DNA from: JAWKTM01 sp041399085 | Lineage (GTDB): Bacteria > Planctomycetota > Planctomycetia > Pirellulales > Pirellulaceae | Reading direction: 5' to 3' | Assembly (NCBI GenBank): GCA_041399085.1 | Contig: JAWKTM010000049.1 | Span: 1 to 55,055, forward strand | DNA length: 55,055 bases | Shown here: positions 19,122 through 27,917 of the stretch, one piece after another | Layout: every line of letters starts with the position of its first letter | Position numbering within the stretch: the first letter of the stretch is position 1 | Program-made: the position numbers and the translations under genes | Notes under the pieces: generated by a model | Databases searched by the model: none | What the model was told of the DNA's origin: nothing | What the model saw: the letters and a program-made list of their open reading frames with translations, nothing else

Positions 19122-19289
19122 GGCGTGGCTTCAGGCTGGAAGTAAGGCGGCTTGGCGGGCCGATTCGCGCGGCTTGCGGCACGCTCGGCAGGGAATCACA
19201 ATAGCGGCTCACGCCTCGCACGAGCCACCGTCGTCCGCGATTTTTACCGGTCGCATCGCTCGTGCCCAAATTCCCTCCAGGAGATTTCG

Positions 19290-19673
19290 ATGATCCGAAA
19301 AAGTCTGCCGCTGATCCTGTGCGCGTTGTTCCTATCTGCCGGTATCGCGAAGGCCGAATCGCCTCAACTGGCTCACATGGTGTTTTTCCAATTGAATGAC
19401 GATTCCGACGCCGCCAAGCAAAAGCTGGTCGCGGCTTGCGACAAGTATCTGTCCGAGCACGAAGGCACGGTCTACTACTCGGCCGGCGTCCTGGCCGAAG
19501 ATTTGGACCGCGAAGTCAATGTTCGCGACTTTCACGTCGCCCTGCATTTGGTGTTCGAGAATAAAGCCGCGCACGACAAATATCAGACGCATCCCCGCCA
19601 CCTGAAATTTATCGAAGAAAACAAAGCCGACTGGAAAGGCGTTCGCGTTTTCGATTCTTATATCAAGAAGTAG
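19290..19673 (+). CDS. Secreted Dabb-domain (stress-responsive alpha/beta barrel) protein
   Basis: A short protein of 127 residues with a signal peptide (LPLILCALFLSAGIAKA) followed by a ferredoxin-like alpha/beta barrel of the Dabb family: LAHMVFFQL at the start, FHVALHLVFENKAAHDKY in the middle. Dabb domains usually dimerise; their function is varied and often unknown. AGGAG lies about 8 nt before the ATG at 19290, which fixes the start. Confidence 0.85.
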   Translation: MIRKSLPLILCALFLSAGIAKAESPQLAHMVFFQLNDDSDAAKQKLVAACDKYLSEHEGTVYYSAGVLAEDLDREVNVRDFHVALHLVFENKAAHDKYQTHPRHLKFIEENKADWKGVRVFDSYIKK

Positions 19674-19772
19674 GAGCTTCTGCACGGCCGTGACGGAAAC
19701 AAATCTTTGTGTAGATGAATCATCCGCCGCGCCGCATCACGTTTGCCACACACTCAATCAAAGGAATTCACT

Positions 19773-21110
19773 GTGAAACAAGTGCAACGTTTAGGCATGT
19801 TTGCCTTGGCCTGCTTAATCGCCAGCAGCGGCCTAGTCATCGCCCACGGTCAAGAGAACAACCAACCGCCCGAAGGCTTTACGGCCATCTTCAACGGCAA
19901 GGACCTGACTGGCTGGCACGCCATCAACTTCCACTCGGCCAAACTTGATCCCGAAAAGCTGGCCGCGTTGACTGAAGAGGAACGACAGAAAATCTTGGAC
20001 GAGCATTGGGCCGATGCCGTGCAGCATTGGACCGTGGAAGACGGCGAATTGGTCAACGATGGCCACGGCGCCTATCTCACAACCAAGGAAGACTTCGGCG
20101 ACATTGAATTGTGGATTGACTACAAGACCGTGCCAAAGGCCGACAGCGGCATTTATCTGCGTGGCACGCCCCAAGTTCAGATTTGGGACTATACCAAGGA
20201 AGGCGGCAAGTGGGATCGCAACGCCGACAAGGGCAGCGGCGGCTTGTTTAATAATGCCAAGGACGCGCCGGGCCAAACCCCCTTGGTGCTGGCCGACAAA
20301 CCGTTTGGCGAATGGAATCGTTTTCGCATTGTGCAAGTCGGCGCGCGCACCAGCGTGTGGTTGAACGGCCAAAAGGTGGTCGACAATGCGATTATGGCGA
20401 ACTACTGGGATCGCAAGCGACCGCTGCTCGCCACGGGCCCGATTCAATTGCAAACGCACGGCGGTGAGATTCGCTGGCGCAATATCTTCGTCCGCTCGAT
20501 TCCATCCGACGAAGCCAACCAAATTCTGCGTGGCGAAGATTCGGGTTTCGAGTCCGTCTTCAATGGCGAGAATCTGGACGGCTGGAAAGGCCCCACTCAG
20601 AACTACGAAATCAAGGACGGTGCGCTCGTCTGTTTGCCCGGCAAGGGCGGCACGATCTACACCGAAAAAGAGTACGGCGACTTTGTCGCTCGGCTGGAGT
20701 TCAAGCTACCAGAAGGGGGCAACAATGGCTTGGCGATTCGTTATCCCGGCCAAGGCGATACGGCTTATGTCGGCATGTGTGAACTGCAAGTGTTGGATAA
20801 CAACTCGCCCAAGTACGCCAAGCTGGATCCGCGCCAGTATCACGGTTCGGCCTACGGCATGGTCGCTTCGCAGCGCGGTTACCTCCGCCCGATCGGCGAA
20901 TGGAATTATCAGGAAGTCACGGTGAAGGGATCGACAATCCAAGTCGAGCTAAATGGCAATGTGATCTTGAACGCGGACCTCAGCCAAGTCACCGAGTTCA
21001 TGGGCGGCCGTCCTCATCCCGGTATGAACCGCACCTCCGGCCACTTCGGCTTCGCCGGCCATTCCGACCCGGTCCAATTTCGCAACGTCTCGATTAAGCG
21101 ATTGGATTAA
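19773..21110 (+). CDS. Secreted protein with two DUF1080 (3-keto-disaccharide hydrolase-like) domains
   Basis: DUF1080 proteins have a concanavalin-like jelly roll and some act on 3-keto-glycosides. Two copies are visible: the first from EGFTAIFNGKDLTGWHAI (about residues 33-240) and the second from FESVFNGENLDGWKG (about 255-445). Both contain the paired pattern of a DSGIYLRG or NNGLAIRY strand. A signal peptide precedes (LGMFALACLIASSGLVIA). I prefer the GTG at 19773 with AAAGGA upstream; an ATG at 19743 is in frame. A perfect terminator follows at 21197. Likely works on polysaccharide-derived sugars in the periplasm or outside. Confidence 0.9.
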   Translation: MKQVQRLGMFALACLIASSGLVIAHGQENNQPPEGFTAIFNGKDLTGWHAINFHSAKLDPEKLAALTEEERQKILDEHWADAVQHWTVEDGELVNDGHGAYLTTKEDFGDIELWIDYKTVPKADSGIYLRGTPQVQIWDYTKEGGKWDRNADKGSGGLFNNAKDAPGQTPLVLADKPFGEWNRFRIVQVGARTSVWLNGQKVVDNAIMANYWDRKRPLLATGPIQLQTHGGEIRWRNIFVRSIPSDEANQILRGEDSGFESVFNGENLDGWKGPTQNYEIKDGALVCLPGKGGTIYTEKEYGDFVARLEFKLPEGGNNGLAIRYPGQGDTAYVGMCELQVLDNNSPKYAKLDPRQYHGSAYGMVASQRGYLRPIGEWNYQEVTVKGSTIQVELNGNVILNADLSQVTEFMGGRPHPGMNRTSGHFGFAGHSDPVQFRNVSIKRLD

Positions 21111-21196
21111 CTGGTTAGTCGCCGCGTGTTTCTCAAGCTCGTTTCGAATCTTGGGGGGTACCGCGGGCGCACCTGGCTCGACAAGCCGTCTTAAAC

Positions 21197-21235
21197 AAAT
21201 GGCCCGCGACGACGATCGTTGTCGCGGGCCATTTT
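21197..21235 (+). terminator. Intrinsic terminator
   Basis: AATGGCCCGCGAC pairs with GTCGCGGGCCATT around a short loop and is followed by a run of T. It closes the DUF1080 gene. Confidence 0.9.
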
Positions 21236-21749
21236 TCATCTATTCGCGCCAGCATTCCGGCCCGCACAGTGTGACTGACGCTCCCTACGTACACAAACAA
21301 CGGCGCACAAAACCTCGGGCTTCCCTCCAAATTCCTTTGCCCAACATTCCTCTGCCCTGTGCCTCTTCTGGTCGACGGCAATACCTTACGGGAAGCACGG
21401 CGTAAATCAGCGGCCCGGAATCCGTGTATGGCGGAAAGAAAGCGGCGATGAATCGCCGCACTCCAAATTGCTCCGAGCAAGGCGTCACGAGCGTGTCTCC
21501 ATGTCACACTTCTTATACGGTCGCCGCCTCTTAGGAACAAACCGCGCCGTCTTGGTGGGGGACGGCGAAATCAAGGTAATTCCCCAGGGCGCGCGATTGG
21601 GTTTGGAGCTGGGATGGCCGAAATCAGACGTAGAGTTGACTCAATTCGCGAAGCTTGCCTTGGTGTTCTAACCGACACAGCGAGGCAGGTCGCGCATGCT
21701 CTGACGCTCCCGCCCGAACTGATCCTCCCGCAGCAGAAACGGCAAACCT
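21236..21749 (+). other. Intergenic region with a small hairpin and no clear gene
   Basis: About 510 nt. A perfect 8-bp hairpin, GCGGCGAT/ATCGCCGC with a 2-nt loop, lies at 21442-21459. A 56-codon ORF at 21501-21671 has no recognisable features and weak start signals, so I do not call it a gene. Confidence 0.5.
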
Positions 21750-23036
21750 ATGGCCACACTTGCCACACGTCGCCCTGCCACCGAACTTCGTCTTGTTAAA
21801 GCTCAAGCCGACGAATTGCTCGCCGACTTCGACGAGGAAGCGCTCCGTCATCTGTTGATTCGCGCGGCGGGCGAAAAACTCGCGTCGGTTGCCAGCACGT
21901 CGTCGCACACGATCAGCGAGCAACTGCAAGCGATACGCCAGAGCATCGACAGCTTCGACTCGATCCTGAGCGGCATGAAACGCGTGCAGACGAATGTGAT
22001 GCAGATCGACACGAACGTCGACACCGTGCTGCAAGAGGCCGTCGGCAGCTCGCACGAACTGGAGCAGGTCAGCGGACGGATGCGCGTGCTGGAAGAACAT
22101 TTCACGGCGATCGACCGCTTGATTCGCAGCGTGAATCGGATCGCCGACCAAACGCACCTGCTGGCGCTGAACGCCAACATCGAAGCGGCTCGGGCGGGCG
22201 AAGCGGGTCGTGGTTTCGCCGTCGTGGCTAGCGAAGTCAAGGAGTTGGCCAACACCACGAAGTCCGCGAATCAAGAGATCAGCGAGACGCTGGACCGCGT
22301 GGCCGAAGCCGTGTCGTCGTTGTCCAGCAGCGTCGAGCGGTCCGTGGCCAAGATGCAGCAGTCGATGTACGCCATCGAGACGACGCGCGAGCAGGCGTCG
22401 ACCATTGGGGCCGAGACGTCGAACTTTGCCGACCAATTGCGTCACTCGCTGGAAGCCTTCCACCGACTGGATGAATCGTCAGTGGTGGTGGATAACGAAG
22501 TCAAGGAGATCAACACGATTGGCAAGACGTTCGCCTATCTGCTCGAGCTGATGGCGATGCAGACGCGTGGAAAAGAGCCAATCAACCCGCTCGAACGGCT
22601 GTTGCCGGTGGTTCAACAAAGCACGTTCCGCGCGACCAGCCGCTTTACCCAGAGCGAGCCGGAATATGTGTTGAAGCACGACGACATTTTGATTTCGGCC
22701 ACCGATTCGCGCGGCGTAATTACGTTCGCGAACAATTGTTTCTACGAGGTCGCTCAATACGAACCGGGCGAGTTGGTGGGCGAACCGCACAATGTGATCC
22801 GCCACCCCGATATGCCCAAGGCCGCGTTCGGCGATCTGTGGAACGTCATCAAAGCGGGCAAGCTGTGGCAGGGTTATGTGTTGAATCGCGGGAAATTTGG
22901 CCGCGTCTATTGGGTCAAGGCCAACGTATTCCCCTGCTTCGAGAACGGCGAAATCGTTGGCTATATCTCGATTCGGACGAAGCCCGAGCCGGACATGATT
23001 CGCAAGGCGATCGAAGCCTATCGGTTGGTGCCGTAG
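21750..23036 (+). CDS. Soluble methyl-accepting chemotaxis-like receptor with C-terminal PAS domain
   Basis: The signalling tip of an MCP is clear: IADQTHLLALNANIEAARAG followed by EAGRGFAVVASEVKELA (about residues 131-167), flanked by long coiled coils. No membrane helix is present, so the receptor is cytoplasmic. A PAS domain of the Aer type follows at about residues 305-420 (ATDSRGVITFANNCFYEVAQ, then NVIRHPDMP), which in Aer binds FAD and senses redox state. The order is reversed compared with Aer, where PAS comes first. No che genes are close by; the MotAB-like operon is 13 kb away. Confidence 0.9.
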   Translation: MATLATRRPATELRLVKAQADELLADFDEEALRHLLIRAAGEKLASVASTSSHTISEQLQAIRQSIDSFDSILSGMKRVQTNVMQIDTNVDTVLQEAVGSSHELEQVSGRMRVLEEHFTAIDRLIRSVNRIADQTHLLALNANIEAARAGEAGRGFAVVASEVKELANTTKSANQEISETLDRVAEAVSSLSSSVERSVAKMQQSMYAIETTREQASTIGAETSNFADQLRHSLEAFHRLDESSVVVDNEVKEINTIGKTFAYLLELMAMQTRGKEPINPLERLLPVVQQSTFRATSRFTQSEPEYVLKHDDILISATDSRGVITFANNCFYEVAQYEPGELVGEPHNVIRHPDMPKAAFGDLWNVIKAGKLWQGYVLNRGKFGRVYWVKANVFPCFENGEIVGYISIRTKPEPDMIRKAIEAYRLVP

Positions 23037-23346
23037 TCGATCCGGCGATATCAAATCATGCCGACGCGTTGTGCTATCAACCGGCCGGCCCGTCCTTGCG
23101 CCCGACATTTTCTCCAATTCGACTTGTCGCCGTTGGGCTGTTTCGGTATTTGTACGCGACCCGCTTTGGCTAGGACGCCGACGGCGGGCGCTTATCGAAA
23201 CTTGAGGCGACGAAACGACTCGTCTGAACACGCTCGCCTCGAACAAATTCCACGCGAACGTGCTGGCTTGCCAGACGCCGCCGCGCGGCCTTGTCGGTGA
23301 GGAAACGCGAAATCCAACCGCGAACCGAACACCAGGGATGGTAAGA
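23037..23346 (+). other. Intergenic region before the POTRA gene
   Basis: About 310 nt. I see no gene, terminator or consensus promoter that stands out. Confidence 0.4.
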
Positions 23347-24885
23347 ATGCAGACAAATTCCGTGAGGCGCCTTCGATTCACGATCGCCGTGTGCGCGGCC
23401 GCGTGGCTCGCGCCGACTGCATCCGCGCTTGCTCAGCTCTCGCCGGGCGGCATGGGCGGTCCTGGCGGCGGAGGCGGCGCGCCAAATCCGGCGCTTGAGC
23501 GACCGGACTTCAACGAGCGCGTCGTTAACTCGGGCGGTCCGCTGTACGGTCCTGGCGAAAACCAACCGCTGGTGGTCGATGTCCAGGTGCTTGGCAATCG
23601 CACGTTCTCCACGTCCTGGGTGCTCAACCGCATCAAAACGCGACGCGATCGGGTGTTTGATCCCGAAGTGGTCCAGGCCGACGTTCGCAATTTGCTGTCG
23701 CAAGGTTTGCGCAACGTGCGAACGTATACGAAACCCGCTCAGGGCGGCGTGATCGTGATCTACGAAGTGTTCGAGCGACCGACCGTCGCGCACTTGATTT
23801 TTCACGGCAATCGGGCGATTAGCGACAAAAACTTGCGCAAGCAGTGCGGCATCAAGGAAGGCGACGCGTTAAATCGTTACGCCGTCGAGGAAGGTCGCCG
23901 CAAGATCGAAGAGTTCTATGTGTCGAAGGGCTTCGCCCATGTGCAAGTCGAGGTGCTGGAAGGCAACAACGCCGACGATCGCGGCGTCGTGTACGGCATT
24001 AGCGAAGGTCACTTGAATCGCATCGCGGATGTCGAATTCATCGGCAACGAGATCGCTTCGGATGGCCGCCTGAAAACACAGATTCAGTCCAAACCGGGCT
24101 TCATGTGGTATCTGTTCCGCGGCAAGGTGGACAACGGCAAGATCGAAGAGGATGTTGAAAAACTGACGTCCTACTATCGAGCGCTCGGATACTTTCAAGC
24201 TCGCGTGCGGCCGGAACGCGCCTACGACGCCTCGGGCAAGTGGCTCGATCTGCGATTCGTGATCGACGAAGGCCCGCGTTATCGCGTCCGCAGCTTGACG
24301 GTCGTCGGCAACGAAAAATTCTCGAACGAAGCGGTCGCGTCGCAGTTGCAAGTGGAAACCGGCGAGTACTTCAACCTCGGCGAAATGAATGCCGACGTGA
24401 GCACGTTGAAGGATCTGTATGGCAGCCAAGGTTATATCTTCGCCGACGTGAAAGCCGATCCGCGGTTTTCGGCCGACGGACCTGAAATCGACTTGTATTA
24501 CAACGTCGAGGAAGGCAAGCAGTTTCGCGTGGGCGAAATCCGCGTGCAGATCGAAGGCGAGTATCCGCATACGCGGCACAGCGTGGTGATGAACCGGCTG
24601 TCGTTCAAATCGGGCGACATCGTGGACATCCGCGAAATTCGCAACAGCGAGCGGCGGCTGAAGGCGTCGCAACTGTTTGAAACCAATCCGGCTCAGGGCG
24701 AGCCGCCTCAGATTGTGATTCGTCCGCCGGATCTGCTGGACGAAGTCCTGGCCAGCGAAGATTCGCCGGGCGGAGCTTTCCGCGGACAAAATCCAACGAG
24801 CGACGGCGTACAAATGATCGACATTGTGATCACCGCGCCGCCGCTCAAGAAGACCTCGTTCTGGCAGCAGATTTGGGGCAACTGA
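23347..24885 (+). CDS. POTRA-repeat protein, N-terminal half of a split BamA/TamA-like system
   Basis: A signal peptide (RFTIAVCAAAWLAPTASALA) and a Gly-rich linker lead into about five POTRA repeats, each about 75-85 residues with the pattern of a strand, two helices and two strands (examples: VDVQVLGNRTFSTSWVLNRI, ADVEFIGNEIASDGRLKTQI, RSLTVVGNEKFSNEAVASQL, VGEIRVQIEGEYPHTRHSVV). In BamA these receive outer-membrane proteins in the periplasm. The protein stops after the last repeat with no beta-barrel. The barrel is encoded by the next gene, which has its own signal-like segment. I start at 23347; an ATG at 23338 is equally in frame. Confidence 0.85.
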   Translation: MQTNSVRRLRFTIAVCAAAWLAPTASALAQLSPGGMGGPGGGGGAPNPALERPDFNERVVNSGGPLYGPGENQPLVVDVQVLGNRTFSTSWVLNRIKTRRDRVFDPEVVQADVRNLLSQGLRNVRTYTKPAQGGVIVIYEVFERPTVAHLIFHGNRAISDKNLRKQCGIKEGDALNRYAVEEGRRKIEEFYVSKGFAHVQVEVLEGNNADDRGVVYGISEGHLNRIADVEFIGNEIASDGRLKTQIQSKPGFMWYLFRGKVDNGKIEEDVEKLTSYYRALGYFQARVRPERAYDASGKWLDLRFVIDEGPRYRVRSLTVVGNEKFSNEAVASQLQVETGEYFNLGEMNADVSTLKDLYGSQGYIFADVKADPRFSADGPEIDLYYNVEEGKQFRVGEIRVQIEGEYPHTRHSVVMNRLSFKSGDIVDIREIRNSERRLKASQLFETNPAQGEPPQIVIRPPDLLDEVLASEDSPGGAFRGQNPTSDGVQMIDIVITAPPLKKTSFWQQIWGN

Positions 24886-24925
24886 CAAAGCAGTATCGGT
24901 CGGCGGGAAAGAGAAAGACGAGAGC

Positions 24926-26808
24926 GTGGCCGAGCCGCGACGACTCGCAGCACAGGAACACAGGGTGTATCAAACGCAGACAATACGAGTCGCCGTAGTC
25001 CTCGCCGGGTGCGTGGCAAGCGTGTCTGGCTGCGTCGCCGTCTGCTGCGAACTGCAGCCGTTGGCCGCCACGAAGCCGTTGCCCGAGTTGGAGATCGAAG
25101 CTGGCGAACCGATCATGCGAGCTCAATCGCCCTCCGCGCCCTCCGCTCCCGCTGCCAATTACTGGAACGATTATCAAGTTCCCAACCGTGCCGGAGCCGC
25201 CTCGAACAACACCTGAACGATCCGTCGTCAACCGATGCGGCCCTCCGGCTCGCCGGTCTACAACACGCAGAACTTCAACACCATCTGGCCGGTGGCCCGA
25301 ACAACGCCGCCGCAATCGGGCCGCGCCACCGAGTTCGCCGCAATCGAGCTATGGAGCCGCCAACTTACGCACAACCTGCCTACAACCAGCCGGCTAATAC
25401 GCAGCCTGCTTATTCACAACCGGCGGCGTCTCAAACCGCCCCCAGCTATCCGTCCTACAATCCGGCTTCGCAGCCGAACGCTTCGACCACCGTGCCCGCT
25501 CCGACTTATTCGACGCCGACCTATTCGACGCCGGGTTACAACGTGCCGCAATATGCGCCGCAGTATTCTCAGTCGGTTGGCGTGGGCGGAGCGGGTGGTC
25601 TTCCCCCGTCCAACTATTCGTCCGCTCCGCCGGTGATGGGCGAACCGATTCCGCCAGGCCAAGTCATCGGCGATTCGGTGTTTCCGCCCGACGTATTTCC
25701 ACCGTCGGTCATCGCTGGCGAACAGAGTTTGCCAGAAGTGCCGATCGACGTGATCGTGAACGAAACCCGCACCGGCCGATTCATGTTCGGCATGGGCGTC
25801 AACTCCGACGCTGGCGTGACGGGCCAAATCGTGTTGGACGAACGGAACTTCGACCTATTCAATCCACCGACCAGCTTGGCCGACATCATGAACGGCACCG
25901 GTTGGCGCGGCGGCGGACAAGGCTTCCGCTTGGAAGCGATTCCGGGCAACCAAGTCCAGCGGTACATGGCCAGCTTCACCGATCCGTATCTGTTCGGTTT
26001 TCTGCCGTACAGCTTGAACGTCAGCGGCTTTTTGTACGACCGCATTTTCCGCGACTGGAACGAAGAGCGATTCGGCGGTCGGTTGGCGATCGGTAATCGT
26101 TTGACCCCAGACTTGTCGATGAGTGTCGCGATGCGTGCCGAGCAGGTGAAAATCACCAATCCGCGAATCCTGGGCGTACCGCAATTGGATGCCGCCTTGG
26201 GCGAGAACGATCTGTATGGCGGCAGCATCACCCTGACGCGCGACACGCGCGATTTGCCGTTCGCGCCGACGCAAGGCAGCTTGATCGAATTGACTTACGA
26301 GCAGATGTTCGGCGACTACGACTATCCGCGAGCGTCGCTGGATCTGCGGCAGTACTTCTTGATGCGCGAGCGGCCGGACGGATCGGGCCGACATACGTTG
26401 GCGTTCAGCTTCCGCGTCGGCGCTTCGGGTGAACAGACGCCGATCTTCGAGAACTATTTTGCCGGCGGTTTCTCGACCTTGCGTGGCTATGCGTTCCGCG
26501 GAGCATCGCCGATCGTCAACGGCGTGATCGTCGGCGGTCGGTTCCAGTTCCTCGGTTCCGTCGAATACATGTTCCCGCTCACGGCGGACGACATGGTCAA
26601 GGGCGTCGTCTTCACCGACTTCGGCACGGTGGAAGAGAACATCGAGATCGACCCGGACCACTATCGCGTCGCTCCGGGTGTGGGCCTGCGAATTTCGGTT
26701 CCCGCATTGGGTCCCGCGCCGCTGGCATTCGACTTCGCATTCCCGATTCACAGCGCCCCGACGGACAACGAGCAAGTCTTCAGCTTCTTCTTTGGCTTCG
26801 GCCGCTAA
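24926..26808 (+). CDS. BamA-type outer-membrane beta-barrel protein, 5' region frameshifted
   Basis: The C-terminal 350 residues are a Bac_surface_Ag (D15) barrel: TGRFMFGMGVNSDAGVTGQI, strands ending in FAGGFSTLRGYAFRGASP (the lid-lock-like RGY motif) and a terminal aromatic strand SFFFGFGR. Upstream is a Pro/Gln/Tyr-rich linker (YAQPAYNQPANTQPAYSQ). The start is uncertain: a hydrophobic signal-like segment VAVVLAGCVASVSGC with a possible lipobox is read in frame 2 from 24926, with TGA at 25214; good linker sequence (SGSPVYNTQNFNTIW) resumes in frame 2 at about 25240 and the barrel is in frame 1 from about 25350. At least two indels therefore lie between 25180 and 25350. Works presumably with the POTRA protein upstream. 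Confidence 0.8.
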
Positions 26809-26833
26809 CGAACGACGCTGTGAGCTAATCCTT

Positions 26834-27799
26834 ATGGCGACCGTGATGGACAATAAGAACTTGCCCTTGGTAATTGCGGACGGGCCCTTAGCGCCGAATA
26901 TCATGACGTTGCTGGAAGGCCACGTTCGGCTGCTGCCGTGGGATGTGGCCGTGAAAGGCAGCGACGAGCCGGTTGCGGGGATTTATACGTATGGACATCC
27001 CTTGTTAGATGGCGCGATGCTGGATCGGCTGCCAGGCGTGCGTGTCATTAGTAACTACGGCGTGGGCGTGGATCACATTCACCTGGCGGATGCCGCGGCA
27101 CGAAAGATTCCCGTAGGAAACACGCCCGGTATTCTGGACGGCGCCACGGCCGACATGGCCATGACGTTGTTGTTAGCCGCCGCTCGCCGTCTTATCGAAG
27201 GCGACCGTTATGCGCGCAGCCCAGCGTTCAAGGTCTACGATCCTGGTTATATGTTAGGACGCGAGATACATGGCCAGACGATTGGCATTGTGGGAATGGG
27301 AAGGATTGGCTGGCAGATCGCCAAGCGGGCTCGTGGATTTGACATGCGGGTCTTATATCACAATCGTCGTCCACGACAGGATGAGGACACGGATGTTGCG
27401 GCGAGATATGTGAGTTTCGACGAATTGCTGTCGGAGTCCGATTTTGTGGTGCTGAGCGTGCCGCTTTCTGATGAAACTCGGGGGCTAATTGGTCGGGAGC
27501 AGTTGGCGAAGATGAAGTCGTCGGCCATCCTGGTAAACGTTTCGCGAGGGCCCGTCGTGGATACCGCGGCGTTGACCGAGGCGCTTCAGCAACATCGTAT
27601 CTACGCCGCCGCGTTGGATGTGACGGATCCCGAACCGTTGCCGCGCGATCATCCACTGTTGGCTTGTGACAACTTGGTAATCGCGCCGCATTTGGGCAGC
27701 GCCACCGAACAGACTCGCCAGCGCATGGCGGAAATCTCGGTTGAGAATTTGTTGCGCGGCCTGAGAGGTGAACCTCTGCTGCATGAAGTCCGCGCATAG
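26834..27799 (+). CDS. D-2-hydroxyacid dehydrogenase
   Basis: An NAD(P)-dependent oxidoreductase of the D-isomer-specific family, reducing 2-oxoacids such as glyoxylate or hydroxypyruvate. The Rossmann motif GMGRIG sits in TIGIVGMGRIGWQIAKRARG (about residue 150); catalytic Arg is in VNVSRGPVVDTAAL, Glu in DPEPLPRDHPL, and the catalytic His in APHLGSATEQTRQ. At 321 residues the length is normal. The ATG at 26834 follows the barrel gene by 25 nt on the same strand. The exact substrate is not evident. Confidence 0.92.
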   Translation: MATVMDNKNLPLVIADGPLAPNIMTLLEGHVRLLPWDVAVKGSDEPVAGIYTYGHPLLDGAMLDRLPGVRVISNYGVGVDHIHLADAAARKIPVGNTPGILDGATADMAMTLLLAAARRLIEGDRYARSPAFKVYDPGYMLGREIHGQTIGIVGMGRIGWQIAKRARGFDMRVLYHNRRPRQDEDTDVAARYVSFDELLSESDFVVLSVPLSDETRGLIGREQLAKMKSSAILVNVSRGPVVDTAALTEALQQHRIYAAALDVTDPEPLPRDHPLLACDNLVIAPHLGSATEQTRQRMAEISVENLLRGLRGEPLLHEVRA

Positions 27800-27802
27800 T
27801 CT

Positions 27803-27894
27803 CCTTTCGCTCCGCGAAAGGAAACCTCTTGTGAGCGACATGGTGCGCTACCTTTGCCGAGACTCTACGCTACTTTCGCGGAGCGAAAGGCGAC
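27803..27894. repeat. Paired short palindromes CTTTCGC-NNN-GCGAAAG
   Basis: CCTTTCGC-TCC-GCGAAAGG at 27803-27821 and CTTTCGC-GGA-GCGAAAG at 27873-27889 frame a short gap after the dehydrogenase gene. The segment TCGCGGAGCGAAAGGCGAC (27876-27894) recurs exactly at 43384-43402. Confidence 0.75.
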
Positions 27895-27917
27895 AATCGT
27901 TGTGTTTTGATCGCCTC

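Noticed and set aside
21501..21671. Small 56-codon ORF before the chemoreceptor gene
   Set aside because: No RBS, no recognisable features, and the region looks non-coding.
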